The translations under genes and the position numbers were made by a program. The notes beneath the pieces are model-generated. The model was not told the DNA's origin, searched no databases, and saw only the letters and a program-made list of their open reading frames with translations. From Solilutibacter silvestris (GTDB taxonomy: Bacteria; Pseudomonadota; Gammaproteobacteria; Xanthomonadales; Xanthomonadaceae), in assembly GCF_002895945.1 (NCBI RefSeq), contig NZ_NPZB01000001.1:77501-141500 (forward strand): DNA of 64,000 bases. The letters are read 5' to 3'. Below, in pieces: positions 25,945 through 36,583 of the stretch; positions within the stretch are counted from its first letter, which is position 1, and each line of letters begins with the position of its first letter.

Positions 25945-28269
25945 ATGGCTCACCGCAACATCCATCAAACCAACCCGGCACTCGGATCGATGCATGAGCA
26001 GGCAAGAACAGCGTTGTCGCTGTCGATCCTGCTGGCCCTCTCCTCCCTGCCGGTATTGCCTGCCTACGCCCAGGATGCAGCCGCTCGGCAACCCACGCAG
26101 CAACTCACGCCGCAATCTGCACAGGGGGACGCCAAGGCCGGGTCTGACGATTCCAAGAACCTCGGCAAGATCGTGGTCACCAGCGCAACCAAGCGCGGGC
26201 CGAGGAACGTGCAGGACGTGCCGTTCGCGGTAACCTCACTGGGCAAGGCCCAGCTCGATGAGCTGAATTTCCAAAATCTGTCAAGCCTGAGCTACACCAT
26301 GCCGAACGTGCAGCTGGACGACGTCGGCACCATGCCCGGTTACGCCAACTTCTCGATTCGCGGGCTTGGCATCAACAGCTCGATTCCGTCGATCGATCCG
26401 ACCGTGGGCATCTTCGTCGACGGCGTCTACATGGGTATCAGCGCCGGCATGGTGTTCGACAACTTCGACCTGCAGAACGTCGAAATCCTGCGCGGCCCGC
26501 AAGGCGTGTTGTTCGGTCGCAACGTGACAGGCGGCGCCGTCCTGATCAACACTCGCAAGCCCACCGATCAATTCCATTTCGATGCGCGCCTGGGCGTGGA
26601 AACCGGACTCAAGACAACCCTGGACGCGACGGTACGCGGCCCGCTGGCCAAGGGACTCCTGGACGGCAAACTGGCGGTCTACGACAGCCACGACAATGGC
26701 TGGTTCACCAACAAGTTTGACAACAGGAAGATGGGCGGAGGCGACGTCCGCCTCGTGCGCGGCGCGCTGTTGTTCACTCCCACTGAAGCGTTCGATACCA
26801 CGTTGCGCGTCGAACGCGGTGTCGACAACGGCAATGGTCCGGCCATCCAGAACCCGGCATTGTTTTCGTCGGATACTTTCGATTTCTCGAACAATGCAAA
26901 GACGTTCTACGACAGCAGCTGGAACCAGGTGTTCACCGATTCCAACCTGAAGGTGCCTTTCGGCCACGGCGTCATCACCAACGTCTTCGGCTGGCGCCAG
27001 TACAAGTCGCACTCGCTGGTTGATATCGATGGCACCCCCAATTCGGCGTTCCATGCCAGGACGCGCGTCGACCAGGCCCAGTGGAGCGACGAATTGCGCT
27101 ATGCGGGCACGTTCGGCAAGGTGGACGTCACCGCAGGCTATTTCTGGTTCAAGCAGCACGTCCTCTATCAGGAGGAGCGCGTCCTCGACGTCACCCCGCC
27201 CTACGACGCCAATCCGCCAAATGCGATCTTGGTGGGTGGCGGTGATGGCGATTTCAGGAGCTGGGGTGCGTTCCTCGCCGCCGACTGGCACGTGAGTGAC
27301 GCTTTCATCCTGAACTTCGGCGCGCGTTATTCAAACGAAACCAAGGACGCGGATGTTTCCCGCATCCGCCCGGGCGGCGGGAGCATCGACGCGCAGACGC
27401 TCAACCCGGATTTCCCCGGACTCTCCAAGACGTGGACGGACGTGTCACCCAAGGTCGGTTTCCAGTGGAAGCCGGGCGCACATACCCATCTCTACGGATT
27501 CTGGACCAAGGGCTTCCGCAGCGGTGGTTACAATTTCCGTCATACGGTACTGACGATTCCGGTCATGGCGTTCGACGCGGAAGAGCAGCGCACGACGGAA
27601 TTGGGGTTGAAGCAGGAAATCCCGGCCTTGGACGGCTTCGTCAACGTGGCCCTGTTCCGGAACAAGATCAAGAACATCCAGCGCGAGAGCAATGATCCAA
27701 GCGCCGGCACCGGCGTGCAGCAGATCATCCGTAACGTCGGCGACGTCACCGTGCAGGGAGTCGAGGCCGAAGCGCAGATCAAGCTGGGCGCGGGCTTCAG
27801 TCTTGCCGGCCAAGTCGGCTATACCCACAACAAGTACGACAAGCTGCTGACCGACATCAGTGGCGATGGCATCGTCGATGCGAAGGACTATGCGCTGAAG
27901 CTGCCGCGTGCCGCGCCATGGACCTATGGCCTGTCCTTGCTGCACGACCTGCGGATCGGCTCGGGCAAGCTTTCCAGCCGGATCAGCTACAATCACCGCG
28001 ACGCCGAGTATTACAGTGACAACAATGTCGGCGTGCTCAACAAGAGCAACCAGCTGGACGTCAACTTCACCTACACGCCGAACCGCAACTGGGCTTTTTC
28101 GCTGTACGGAAGGAACCTGCTCAACCAGGTCACCTGGGGTACCGACACCAAGCTGCCGGACATCCCGGCGTTCGGCGGGGATGGCCCTGCCGGGCCGCGA
28201 CCGATTCCGGCTCAGCGCAATCTCAATCGTGGCCGGGTGATCGGTGCGGATGTACGCTACACGTTCTGA
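25945..28269 (+). CDS. TonB-dependent outer-membrane receptor
   Basis: A 774-residue receptor. The signal peptide ends near LPAYAQ; it has a long N region, but the start is supported by GGGGGAA just upstream. A TonB-box-like KIVVT lies near residue 74 and the plug domain follows (NVQDVPFAVTSL to ILRGPQGVLFGRNVTGGAVLI). The beta-barrel runs to a terminal Phe (DVRYTF), the outer-membrane insertion signal. An EF-hand-like loop (D637-D648) sits in the barrel. It overlaps the acyl-CoA ligase gene by one base, suggesting that the ligand is a hydrophobic carboxylic acid or ester rather than a siderophore. The substrate is not known. Confidence 0.93.
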   Translation: MAHRNIHQTNPALGSMHEQARTALSLSILLALSSLPVLPAYAQDAAARQPTQQLTPQSAQGDAKAGSDDSKNLGKIVVTSATKRGPRNVQDVPFAVTSLGKAQLDELNFQNLSSLSYTMPNVQLDDVGTMPGYANFSIRGLGINSSIPSIDPTVGIFVDGVYMGISAGMVFDNFDLQNVEILRGPQGVLFGRNVTGGAVLINTRKPTDQFHFDARLGVETGLKTTLDATVRGPLAKGLLDGKLAVYDSHDNGWFTNKFDNRKMGGGDVRLVRGALLFTPTEAFDTTLRVERGVDNGNGPAIQNPALFSSDTFDFSNNAKTFYDSSWNQVFTDSNLKVPFGHGVITNVFGWRQYKSHSLVDIDGTPNSAFHARTRVDQAQWSDELRYAGTFGKVDVTAGYFWFKQHVLYQEERVLDVTPPYDANPPNAILVGGGDGDFRSWGAFLAADWHVSDAFILNFGARYSNETKDADVSRIRPGGGSIDAQTLNPDFPGLSKTWTDVSPKVGFQWKPGAHTHLYGFWTKGFRSGGYNFRHTVLTIPVMAFDAEEQRTTELGLKQEIPALDGFVNVALFRNKIKNIQRESNDPSAGTGVQQIIRNVGDVTVQGVEAEAQIKLGAGFSLAGQVGYTHNKYDKLLTDISGDGIVDAKDYALKLPRAAPWTYGLSLLHDLRIGSGKLSSRISYNHRDAEYYSDNNVGVLNKSNQLDVNFTYTPNRNWAFSLYGRNLLNQVTWGTDTKLPDIPAFGGDGPAGPRPIPAQRNLNRGRVIGADVRYTF

Positions 28270-29912
28270 TGAACGACCACGCAGACAACGCCTACGCGTT
28301 CCCGCTGCTGATCCGGCACCTGTGGAACGCGCCGCTGGTGCGATCTCCCGACCAGGAGATCATCTACCGCGACATGAACCGCTTCACCTATCGCGAACTG
28401 CGGCAACGCGTCGGCCGTCTTGCGAATGTGCTGAGATCGGTTGGAGTCGGCTTCGGCGACACCGTCGCAATCATGGACTGGGACAGCCACCGCTATCTCG
28501 AAAGCTTCTACGCGGTGCCGATGATGGGTGCAACGCTGCAGATGGTGAACATCCGGCTCTCGCCGGACCAGATCCTCTACACGCTGAACCATGCCGCGCC
28601 GGGAACGCTGATCGTCAATTCCGAGTTCCTCGGCATCCTCGATGAAATCCGCGACAGGCTGACATCGATCAAGCGCTTCATCTGGATCAGCGACGAGGGG
28701 GCGTCGATGCCGGAATGGCCGGGATTCGAAGGCGAGTACGAATCCCTGCTCGCTTGGGAATCGCCGAACTTCGCGTTCCATGACTTCGACGAGAACACGC
28801 GCGCAACCACATTCTACACCACAGGCACTACCGGCGATCCCAAAGGTGTCTTCTTCAGTCATCGCCAACTGGTATTGCATACCCTCGCAACCATGGCTGC
28901 GTTTTGCAGTGGCGCCGACGGCCAGCGTATCCATCGCGGCGATGTGTACATGCCGATCACCCCGATGTTCCATGTGCATGCATGGGGTCTTCCCTATGTC
29001 GCGTTGCAGCTCGGCGTGAAGCAGGTGTATCCGGGTCGCTACATGCCGGAGGCCCTGCTGGCTTTGATCGAAAAGGAAGGCGTCACCTTCTCGCATTGCG
29101 TCCCCACCCTCTTGCAGATGCTGCTGACGTCTCCGAAATCGGCGGATGTCGATCTGCGCGGATGGAAGGTCGTTATCGGCGGATCGGCATTGCCTGTCGG
29201 TCTTGCCCGGCAGGCCTGCGAACGCGGGGTCGACGTGTTCGGCGGCTACGGCATGTCGGAAACCTGTCCGGTGCTGTCGATCGCGCAACTTGATCCGCAC
29301 CTCGATCTCTCCGATAAGGAACACGAGCTCGCCTGGCGCTGCAAGGCGGGCGCACCCATCCCGTTGGTCGAACTGCGCACGGTGGACGCGGACATGCAAG
29401 ATGTTCCCGCGGACGGCCAGACGACGGGCGAAGTCGTGGTGCGTTCGCCATGGTTGACTCAGGGCTATACCGGCAATCCCGCGGCATCTGAAAAATTATG
29501 GGAAGGCGCCTACCTCCATACGCAGGACGTCGGCTATTTCGACAATGGCTACCTCAAGATCACGGATCGCATCAAGGACGTGATCAAGTCGGGCGGCGAA
29601 TGGGTGTCGTCGCTACAGATCGAGGACCTGCTCTCACAGCACCCGGCCGTCGCCGAAGTCGCAGTGATCGGTGTGCGTGACGAGAAATGGGGGGAGCGCC
29701 CGCTTGCGGTGGTCGTTCCCAAGGCCGGACAGGCGTTGGCCGAGAGCGATCTCAAGGCACATCTGCTGCACTTCGTTGAACAGGGCATTATTTCGAAATA
29801 CGCAGTCCCGGCCCATATCCTGGTCGCCAGCGCCATCGAAAAAACCAGCGTCGGCAAACTCGACAAGAAGGCATTGCGTGCGCGATATGCGGGAGCCCCT
29901 CCTTCCAGCTAG
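28269..29912 (+). CDS. Fatty-acyl-CoA ligase (AMP-forming), AlkK-like
   Basis: A 547-residue adenylate-forming enzyme that activates a carboxylic acid as acyl-AMP and then acyl-CoA. Motif A5-like TFYTTGTTGDPKGVFFSH (P-loop), GGYGMSETCPV, the segment TQDVGYFDNGYLKITDRIKDVIKSGGEWVSS and the late lysine in KTSVGKLDKKALR are all present. The sequence is closest in appearance to medium-chain ligases such as AlkK. It is translationally coupled to the TonB receptor gene and 31 bp upstream of ppa, which could pull the reaction forward by hydrolysing the PPi released. Confidence 0.92.
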   Translation: MNDHADNAYAFPLLIRHLWNAPLVRSPDQEIIYRDMNRFTYRELRQRVGRLANVLRSVGVGFGDTVAIMDWDSHRYLESFYAVPMMGATLQMVNIRLSPDQILYTLNHAAPGTLIVNSEFLGILDEIRDRLTSIKRFIWISDEGASMPEWPGFEGEYESLLAWESPNFAFHDFDENTRATTFYTTGTTGDPKGVFFSHRQLVLHTLATMAAFCSGADGQRIHRGDVYMPITPMFHVHAWGLPYVALQLGVKQVYPGRYMPEALLALIEKEGVTFSHCVPTLLQMLLTSPKSADVDLRGWKVVIGGSALPVGLARQACERGVDVFGGYGMSETCPVLSIAQLDPHLDLSDKEHELAWRCKAGAPIPLVELRTVDADMQDVPADGQTTGEVVVRSPWLTQGYTGNPAASEKLWEGAYLHTQDVGYFDNGYLKITDRIKDVIKSGGEWVSSLQIEDLLSQHPAVAEVAVIGVRDEKWGERPLAVVVPKAGQALAESDLKAHLLHFVEQGIISKYAVPAHILVASAIEKTSVGKLDKKALRARYAGAPPSS

Positions 29913-29943
29913 AATGACGCATCGCACAAAAAGGGAAGCGCCA

Positions 29944-30492
29944 ATGGGCCTCGACCTCGTCAGCACCGGCAAGAACCCGCCGGACGAAATCAACGTCATC
30001 ATCGAAATCCCCAAGGACGCCGAGCCGGTCAAGTACGAGGTCGACAAGGCCAGCGGCGCGATCTTCGTCGATCGCATCCTGTCGACGTCGATGCGCTATC
30101 CGTGCAATTACGGCTACGTGCCGCACACTGTCTGCGGTGATGGCGATCCCGCCGACGTGCTGGTGATCCTGCCGCTGCCGCTGGTGCCGGGCTCGGTGAT
30201 CCGCTGCATCCCGGTCGGCGTGTTGAAAATGACCGACGAGGCCGGCAGCGACGAGAAGATCATCGCGATCCCGCTGCCGAAGATTTTCGGCGGCTACGCG
30301 CATATCAGCGACATCGAGCAGGTGTCGCGGCACTGGCTGGAACGCATCGGCCACTTCTTCGAGCACTACAAGGATCTCGAGAAGGGCAAGTGGGTGAAGT
30401 TGGAAGGCTGGGGTAATGCCGCCGAGGCGAAGCAGGTGATCGTCGACGCGATGAAGCGTTACGAAGACAGCGCGGACAAGCCGAATTTCTGA
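29944..30492 (+). CDS. ppa: Inorganic pyrophosphatase (soluble, family I)
   Basis: A 182-residue family I PPase that hydrolyses PPi to phosphate with Mg2+. Signature residues include EVDKASGAIFVDRIL, YPCNYGYVPHT, and the metal-binding GDGDPADVLVI with three Asp, then the late EHYKDLEKGKWVKLEGW. Normal E. coli-type length. It is only 31 bp downstream of the acyl-CoA ligase gene, so at least part of its expression may come from there. With a membrane PPase and PPi-PFK also present, PPi pools must be shared among three enzymes. Confidence 0.97.
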   Translation: MGLDLVSTGKNPPDEINVIIEIPKDAEPVKYEVDKASGAIFVDRILSTSMRYPCNYGYVPHTVCGDGDPADVLVILPLPLVPGSVIRCIPVGVLKMTDEAGSDEKIIAIPLPKIFGGYAHISDIEQVSRHWLERIGHFFEHYKDLEKGKWVKLEGWGNAAEAKQVIVDAMKRYEDSADKPNF

Positions 30493-30509
30493 GGTTCCTG
30501 CGAATCAAC

Positions 30510-30537
30510 GAAGAGGGCGCCCAGCGGCGCCCTCTTC
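30510..30537. terminator. Bidirectional terminator between ppa and the DUF4136 gene
   Basis: GAAGAGGGCGCC (30510-30521) pairs over 12 bp with GGCGCCCTCTTC (30526-30537) around CAGC. GTTT follows on the plus side, and the AT-rich upstream side (ATCAAC) gives a weak tail for minus-strand transcripts. It lies between convergent genes. Confidence 0.85.
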
Positions 30538-30556
30538 GTTTGCGCGGATTGTGCGA

Positions 30557-31153
30557 TTACTTCTTCGCTGGCACCACCGGCTGGTTGCTGCCGGCCTGAT
30601 ACGGATACTTCGCGAACACCGCGCTGATCGTCTTGTCGATGTTGGCCGCGCGCTCCTGCACGTTCATGCGCTGGACCGTGGCGATGGCATCGCCGGTCCA
30701 CACCATGCGGTTCTGCCGCGCATCCACCAGATCGATGCTGAGCGTGCCTTCCTGGTAGCGGCTGACCTCCATCTGGTCGTACCACACCGGCACCGCGACA
30801 TAGGCTCGGCGGCGATAGCTGTAAAGGAACTGGACATCGCTCATCGGCGTGCTGTACACGGCAGTGCGATCGCGCACCACGCCCTGGAAGTTCACCTTCA
30901 GGTCGGGTGACTTCTCGCTATAGGTGTAACCACGCGCTGTCATCTCGCGACGCACGTCCTCCTTGATGCGATCGGTGATCCAGCTGGAATAGCCGGACTG
31001 TTCCATCGCCAACGGAGTGTAGTAACTCCAGGTGCGATAGCGACCGAAATCGGCGGATGGATCCTGGTCGGTCTTGACGTAAGGGCCACTGGCGCAAGCC
31101 GCCAGCAATAGCGTTGCGGCAAGCAGGGCGGTCTTGGTGATGTGCTTGAACAT
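30557..31153 (-). CDS. DUF4136 lipoprotein
   Basis: A 198-residue lipoprotein. The lipobox is LLAAC with Cys around residue 20 (MFKHITKTALLAATLLLAACASG). The mature part has the DUF4136 pattern: DFGRYRTWSYY, then SWITDRIKEDVRREMTARGYTYSEKSPDLKVNFQG and the final VQRMNVQERAANIDKTISAVFAKYP. DUF4136 proteins are envelope lipoproteins of unknown function. I took the ATG at 31153; a start 8 codons upstream is possible but would move the signal inwards. Confidence 0.85.
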   Translation of the reverse strand: MFKHITKTALLAATLLLAACASGPYVKTDQDPSADFGRYRTWSYYTPLAMEQSGYSSWITDRIKEDVRREMTARGYTYSEKSPDLKVNFQGVVRDRTAVYSTPMSDVQFLYSYRRRAYVAVPVWYDQMEVSRYQEGTLSIDLVDARQNRMVWTGDAIATVQRMNVQERAANIDKTISAVFAKYPYQAGSNQPVVPAKK

Positions 31154-31281
31154 GGCGGTCGCTCCTTCTGCATCCATGGGCGCAGTGTAGAACGAGCGTC
31201 GCGCGATGTGCAGGTCAACGCATGCCAGTTGCCGGGCGTTCACTGGAACAGCCCGGAAACCGCGGCAGGCATCGCCATGCC

Positions 31282-33330
<2,049 letters not shown>

Positions 33331-33360
33331 AATTAGACCACAACGCCCGGGATCGAGCGT

Positions 33361-35202
33361 TCAGACCCCGTCGAACAACGCCCGATCGCGCACCGCACCC
33401 TTGTCGGCACTGGTGGCGAGCAAGGCATAGGCCTTCAACGCCGTGCTGACCTTGCGTGTCCGCGGCTGCACCGGCTTCCATCCCCGCGCGTCCTGTTGCG
33501 CACGACGCGATGTCAGTTCCTCATCCGTCACCAGCAGTTCGATCGAACGCTGCGGAATGTCGATGCGGATGTGGTCGCCATCGCGGACCAGTCCGATCGC
33601 ACCGCCCGCCGCCGCTTCCGGCGAGGCATGACCAATCGACAGGCCCGAGGTGCCGCCGGAGAAGCGCCCGTCGGTGAGCAGCGCGCATTGCTTGCCCAGG
33701 CCTTTCGATTTCAGGTACGAGGTCGGATACAACATCTCCTGCATGCCCGGCCCGCCCTTCGGGCCTTCGTAGCGGATCACCACGATGTCGCCGGGCTGCA
33801 CTTCATCGGCGAGGATGCCGGTCACTGCCGCATCCTGGCTTTCGTAGACGCGCGCACTGCCTTCGAAGACATGGATCGATTCGTCGACACCCGCCGTTTT
33901 CACCACGCAGCCATCGGGCGCGATATTGCCGTGGAGCACCGCCAGCCCGCCCTCCTGCGAATACGCATGTGCGACATCACGGATGCAGCCTTCGCTGCGA
34001 TCAGCGTCCAGCGTCGGCCAGCGCGTGGCCTGGCTGAAGGCGATCTGCGTCGGGATGCCGGCGGGGCCGGCCTTGTAGAACGTGGCGACGCTTTCATCGC
34101 CATTCTGGGTGATGTCCCATTGCGAAATCGCATCACCCAGCGATTTCGCGTGCACGGTGGGGACATCGGTGTGCAGCAATCCGCCGCGCGCCAGTTCGCC
34201 AAGAATCGCCATGATGCCGCCGGCGCGATGCACGTCTTCGATGTGGTACTTCTGCGTGTTCGGCGCAACCTTGCACAACTGCGGCACGCGCTTGGACAGG
34301 CGATCGATGTCGCGCATGGTGAAGTCGACCTCGCCTTCCTGCGCCGCCGCCAGCAGGTGGAGGATGGTATTGGTCGATCCGCCCATCGCGATGTCCAGCG
34401 TCATCGCGTTCTCGAAGGCAGCGAACGTGGCGATGCCGCGCGGCAATGCACCGGGATCCTCGGCGCCGTACCAGCGATGACACAGCTCGACCGCGGTGCG
34501 CCCGGCGCGCAGGAACAGCTGTTCGCGATCGGCATGGGTGGCGACTACGGTGCCATTGCCGGGCAATGCGAGCCCCAATGCTTCCATCAAGCAGTTCATC
34601 GAATTGGCGGTGAACATGCCGCTGCACGATCCACAGGTCGGGCAGGCGCTGCGTTCCACTGCCGCGACCTCTTCGTCGGAGGCATTGGGATCGGCGGCCA
34701 TCACCATCGCGTCGATCAGGTCGAGCTTGTGGTCGGACAACTTGGTCTTGCCCGCTTCCATCGGCCCCCCCGACACGAACACCGTCGGAACGTTGAGACG
34801 CAACGCCGCCATCAACATGCCGGGGGTGATCTTGTCGCAATTGGAAATGCACACCAGCGCGTCGGCGCAATGCGCGTTGACCATGTACTCGACCGAGTCG
34901 GCGATGATTTCGCGCGACGGCAACGAATAGAGCATGCCGTCATGGCCCATGGCGATGCCGTCGTCGACGGCGATGGTGTCGAATTCACGCCCGATGCCGC
35001 CGACGCGTTCGATCTCGCGCGCAACGAGTTGCCCAAGATCCTTCAGATGAACGTGACCCGGCACGAACTGGGTGAACGAGTTGGCGATCGCGACGATCGG
35101 CTTGCCGAAATCGCCGTCCTTCAGGCCAGTGGCGCGCCACAACGCGCGCGCGCCGGCCATGTTGCGGCCGTGGGTGGAGGTGCGTGAACGATAGTCGGGC
35201 AT
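33361..35202 (-). CDS. ilvD: Dihydroxy-acid dehydratase
   Basis: IlvD dehydrates 2,3-dihydroxy-isovalerate and 2,3-dihydroxy-3-methylvalerate to the 2-keto acids of Val and Ile. The 613-residue Fe-S enzyme starts [26 protein letters not shown] and shows [24 protein letters not shown] and [17 protein letters not shown], where the cluster cysteines lie. The start at 35202 is the family start; the ORF extends 41 codons upstream without similarity. It diverges from the ilvL-ilvC operon, with the two sets sharing a 160-bp region upstream of the leader, so both arms of the pathway may be driven from one region. Confidence 0.97.
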   Translation of the reverse strand: MPDYRSRTSTHGRNMAGARALWRATGLKDGDFGKPIVAIANSFTQFVPGHVHLKDLGQLVAREIERVGGIGREFDTIAVDDGIAMGHDGMLYSLPSREIIADSVEYMVNAHCADALVCISNCDKITPGMLMAALRLNVPTVFVSGGPMEAGKTKLSDHKLDLIDAMVMAADPNASDEEVAAVERSACPTCGSCSGMFTANSMNCLMEALGLALPGNGTVVATHADREQLFLRAGRTAVELCHRWYGAEDPGALPRGIATFAAFENAMTLDIAMGGSTNTILHLLAAAQEGEVDFTMRDIDRLSKRVPQLCKVAPNTQKYHIEDVHRAGGIMAILGELARGGLLHTDVPTVHAKSLGDAISQWDITQNGDESVATFYKAGPAGIPTQIAFSQATRWPTLDADRSEGCIRDVAHAYSQEGGLAVLHGNIAPDGCVVKTAGVDESIHVFEGSARVYESQDAAVTGILADEVQPGDIVVIRYEGPKGGPGMQEMLYPTSYLKSKGLGKQCALLTDGRFSGGTSGLSIGHASPEAAAGGAIGLVRDGDHIRIDIPQRSIELLVTDEELTSRRAQQDARGWKPVQPRTRKVSTALKAYALLATSADKGAVRDRALFDGV

Positions 35203-35365
35203 GGTCGCTGAATGTGTTGATGATCCGAAAGATCCAGTAAACCCCTTATTTCGATGGGTTTCCATGGTTTCAATTGCAACGATGCCTGATAAGAAATCGG
35301 CATAACGCGCCCTGTTGACAAGCACATGCGCGACGTGCTTCTCTCACTGCATGCTGCATTGCCAC

Positions 35366-35464
35366 ATGCCCGTTGCCAGCGAAACCACCCCCGCCCTTCC
35401 GGCGGTTCTCCTCGTACTCGTCCTTATTACCTCACCCAACGGTGCGGGACGAACAGGCATGTAG
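35366..35464 (+). CDS. ilvL: ilv operon leader peptide (attenuator control peptide)
   Basis: A 32-residue ORF too short for routine gene finders. Its centre, residues 14-22, reads VLLVLVLIT, a run of the very amino acids made by the genes below; overall it has 4 Val, 5 Leu, 1 Ile and 4 Thr codons. It ends 26 bp before a strong terminator. The C-terminal SPNGAGRTG recalls the Pro/Gly/Ala/Arg tail of E. coli IlvL. Stalling at the Leu/Val/Ile codons would free 35441-35448 to pair with 35492-35499 and prevent the terminator. A TTGACA (35315-35320) lies upstream, but I see no convincing -10. Confidence 0.88.
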   Translation: MPVASETTPALPAVLLVLVLITSPNGAGRTGM

Positions 35465-35490
35465 GCAGCACATCACGCCAGATTCGAAAA

Positions 35491-35518
35491 CCCCGCATCG
35501 CAGGATGCGGGGTTTTTT
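35491..35518 (+). terminator. ilv attenuator terminator
   Basis: CCCCGCATC (35491-35499) pairs with GATGCGGGG (35504-35512) around the 4-nt loop GCAG, followed by six T. The alternative antiterminator pairs GGTGCGGG (35441-35448) with CCCGCATC (35492-35499), 8 bp with one G-U, which excludes the terminator. An upstream pause hairpin pairs TCGTCC (35418-35423) with GGACGA (35447-35452). Confidence 0.9.
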
Positions 35519-35575
35519 GCTTCTGGGCCCTCGATTTCAAACGAAACCAACCGCACTCCCAAACGGAACCAAGCC

Positions 35576-36583
35576 ATGACCAACACCAACAAACCGCGCA
35601 TCGCCATCGTCGGCTACGGCAGCCAGGGCCGCGCGCACGCGCTCAATCTTCGCGATTCCGGCTTCGACGTCACCATTGGCCTGCGACCCGGTGGCCCCAC
35701 CGAAGTGAAAGCCAAGGCCGACGGTTTCGAAGTGAAGACGCCGGCGGACGCGGTGAAAGACGCCGAAATCGTCGCCGTGCTCACGCCCGACATGGTGCAA
35801 CCGCAGCTCTACGGCGAAGTGATCGAACCGAATATCGCCAAGGGCGCCTGCCTGCTGTTCGCGCACGGTTTCAACGTGCATTACGGCCAGATCACCCCGC
35901 GCGAGGATCTCGACGTGGTGCTGGTCGCGCCGAAGGGCCCGGGCGCGCTGGTGCGTCGCGAATACGAAATCGGCCGCGGCGTGCCGTCGGTGTATGCGGT
36001 GCACCAGGACAAGAGCGGCACCGCCGAACAGTTCGCGCTGACCTATTGCGCCGGCATCGGTGGCGCGCGCCAGAACGCGATCAAGACGACGTTCAAGGAA
36101 GAAACCGAAACCGATCTGTTCGGCGAACAGGCCGTGTTGTGCGGTGGCGCCACCAAGCTGGTGCAGGCCGGTTGGGAAACGCTGGTCGAAGCCGGCTATC
36201 AGCCGGAAGTCGCCTATTACGAATGCCTGCACGAACTGAAGCTGATCGTCGATCTGTTCTACGAAGGCGGCATCACCCGCATGCACGAGTTCATCAGCGA
36301 GACCGCGCAGTACGGTGCGCTCACCCGCGGTCCGTATGTGGTGGATGACAACACCCGCGCGCAGATGAAGAAGGTGTTGACGGAAATCCAGGACGGCACC
36401 TTTGCGCGCCAGTGGATCGCCGAATACGCCGCCGGCAACGCAAACTACAAGGCGTTGAAGCAGGCCGACCTCGATCACCCGATCGAAGCCGTCGGCAAGA
36501 AGCTGCGCGCCAACATGAAGTGGCTGGCGTCGGCACCGGCAACGCCGGCCGCAGCGCCGGAAAAACAGAGCGAGGCGGCCTAA
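35576..36583 (+). CDS. ilvC: Ketol-acid reductoisomerase, class I
   Basis: IlvC isomerises and reduces acetolactate and acetohydroxybutyrate with NADPH. The 335-residue protein is a short (class I) KARI: Rossmann motif [14 protein letters not shown], the catalytic [10 protein letters not shown] and [18 protein letters not shown], and the knotted C domain with [16 protein letters not shown] and FEGG-like [19 protein letters not shown]. The loop after Gly-Leu (GLRPGG) carries the Arg that selects NADPH. A Pro/Ala tail ([15 protein letters not shown]) is extra. Its stop overlaps the ilvG start by one base (TAATG). Confidence 0.97.
   Translation: MTNTNKPRIAIVGYGSQGRAHALNLRDSGFDVTIGLRPGGPTEVKAKADGFEVKTPADAVKDAEIVAVLTPDMVQPQLYGEVIEPNIAKGACLLFAHGFNVHYGQITPREDLDVVLVAPKGPGALVRREYEIGRGVPSVYAVHQDKSGTAEQFALTYCAGIGGARQNAIKTTFKEETETDLFGEQAVLCGGATKLVQAGWETLVEAGYQPEVAYYECLHELKLIVDLFYEGGITRMHEFISETAQYGALTRGPYVVDDNTRAQMKKVLTEIQDGTFARQWIAEYAAGNANYKALKQADLDHPIEAVGKKLRANMKWLASAPATPAAAPEKQSEAA

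Noticed and set aside
35326-36348. 340-residue frame starting before ilvC
   Set aside because: It overlaps the leader peptide in another frame, crosses the attenuator and runs through ilvC out of frame; no homology features.
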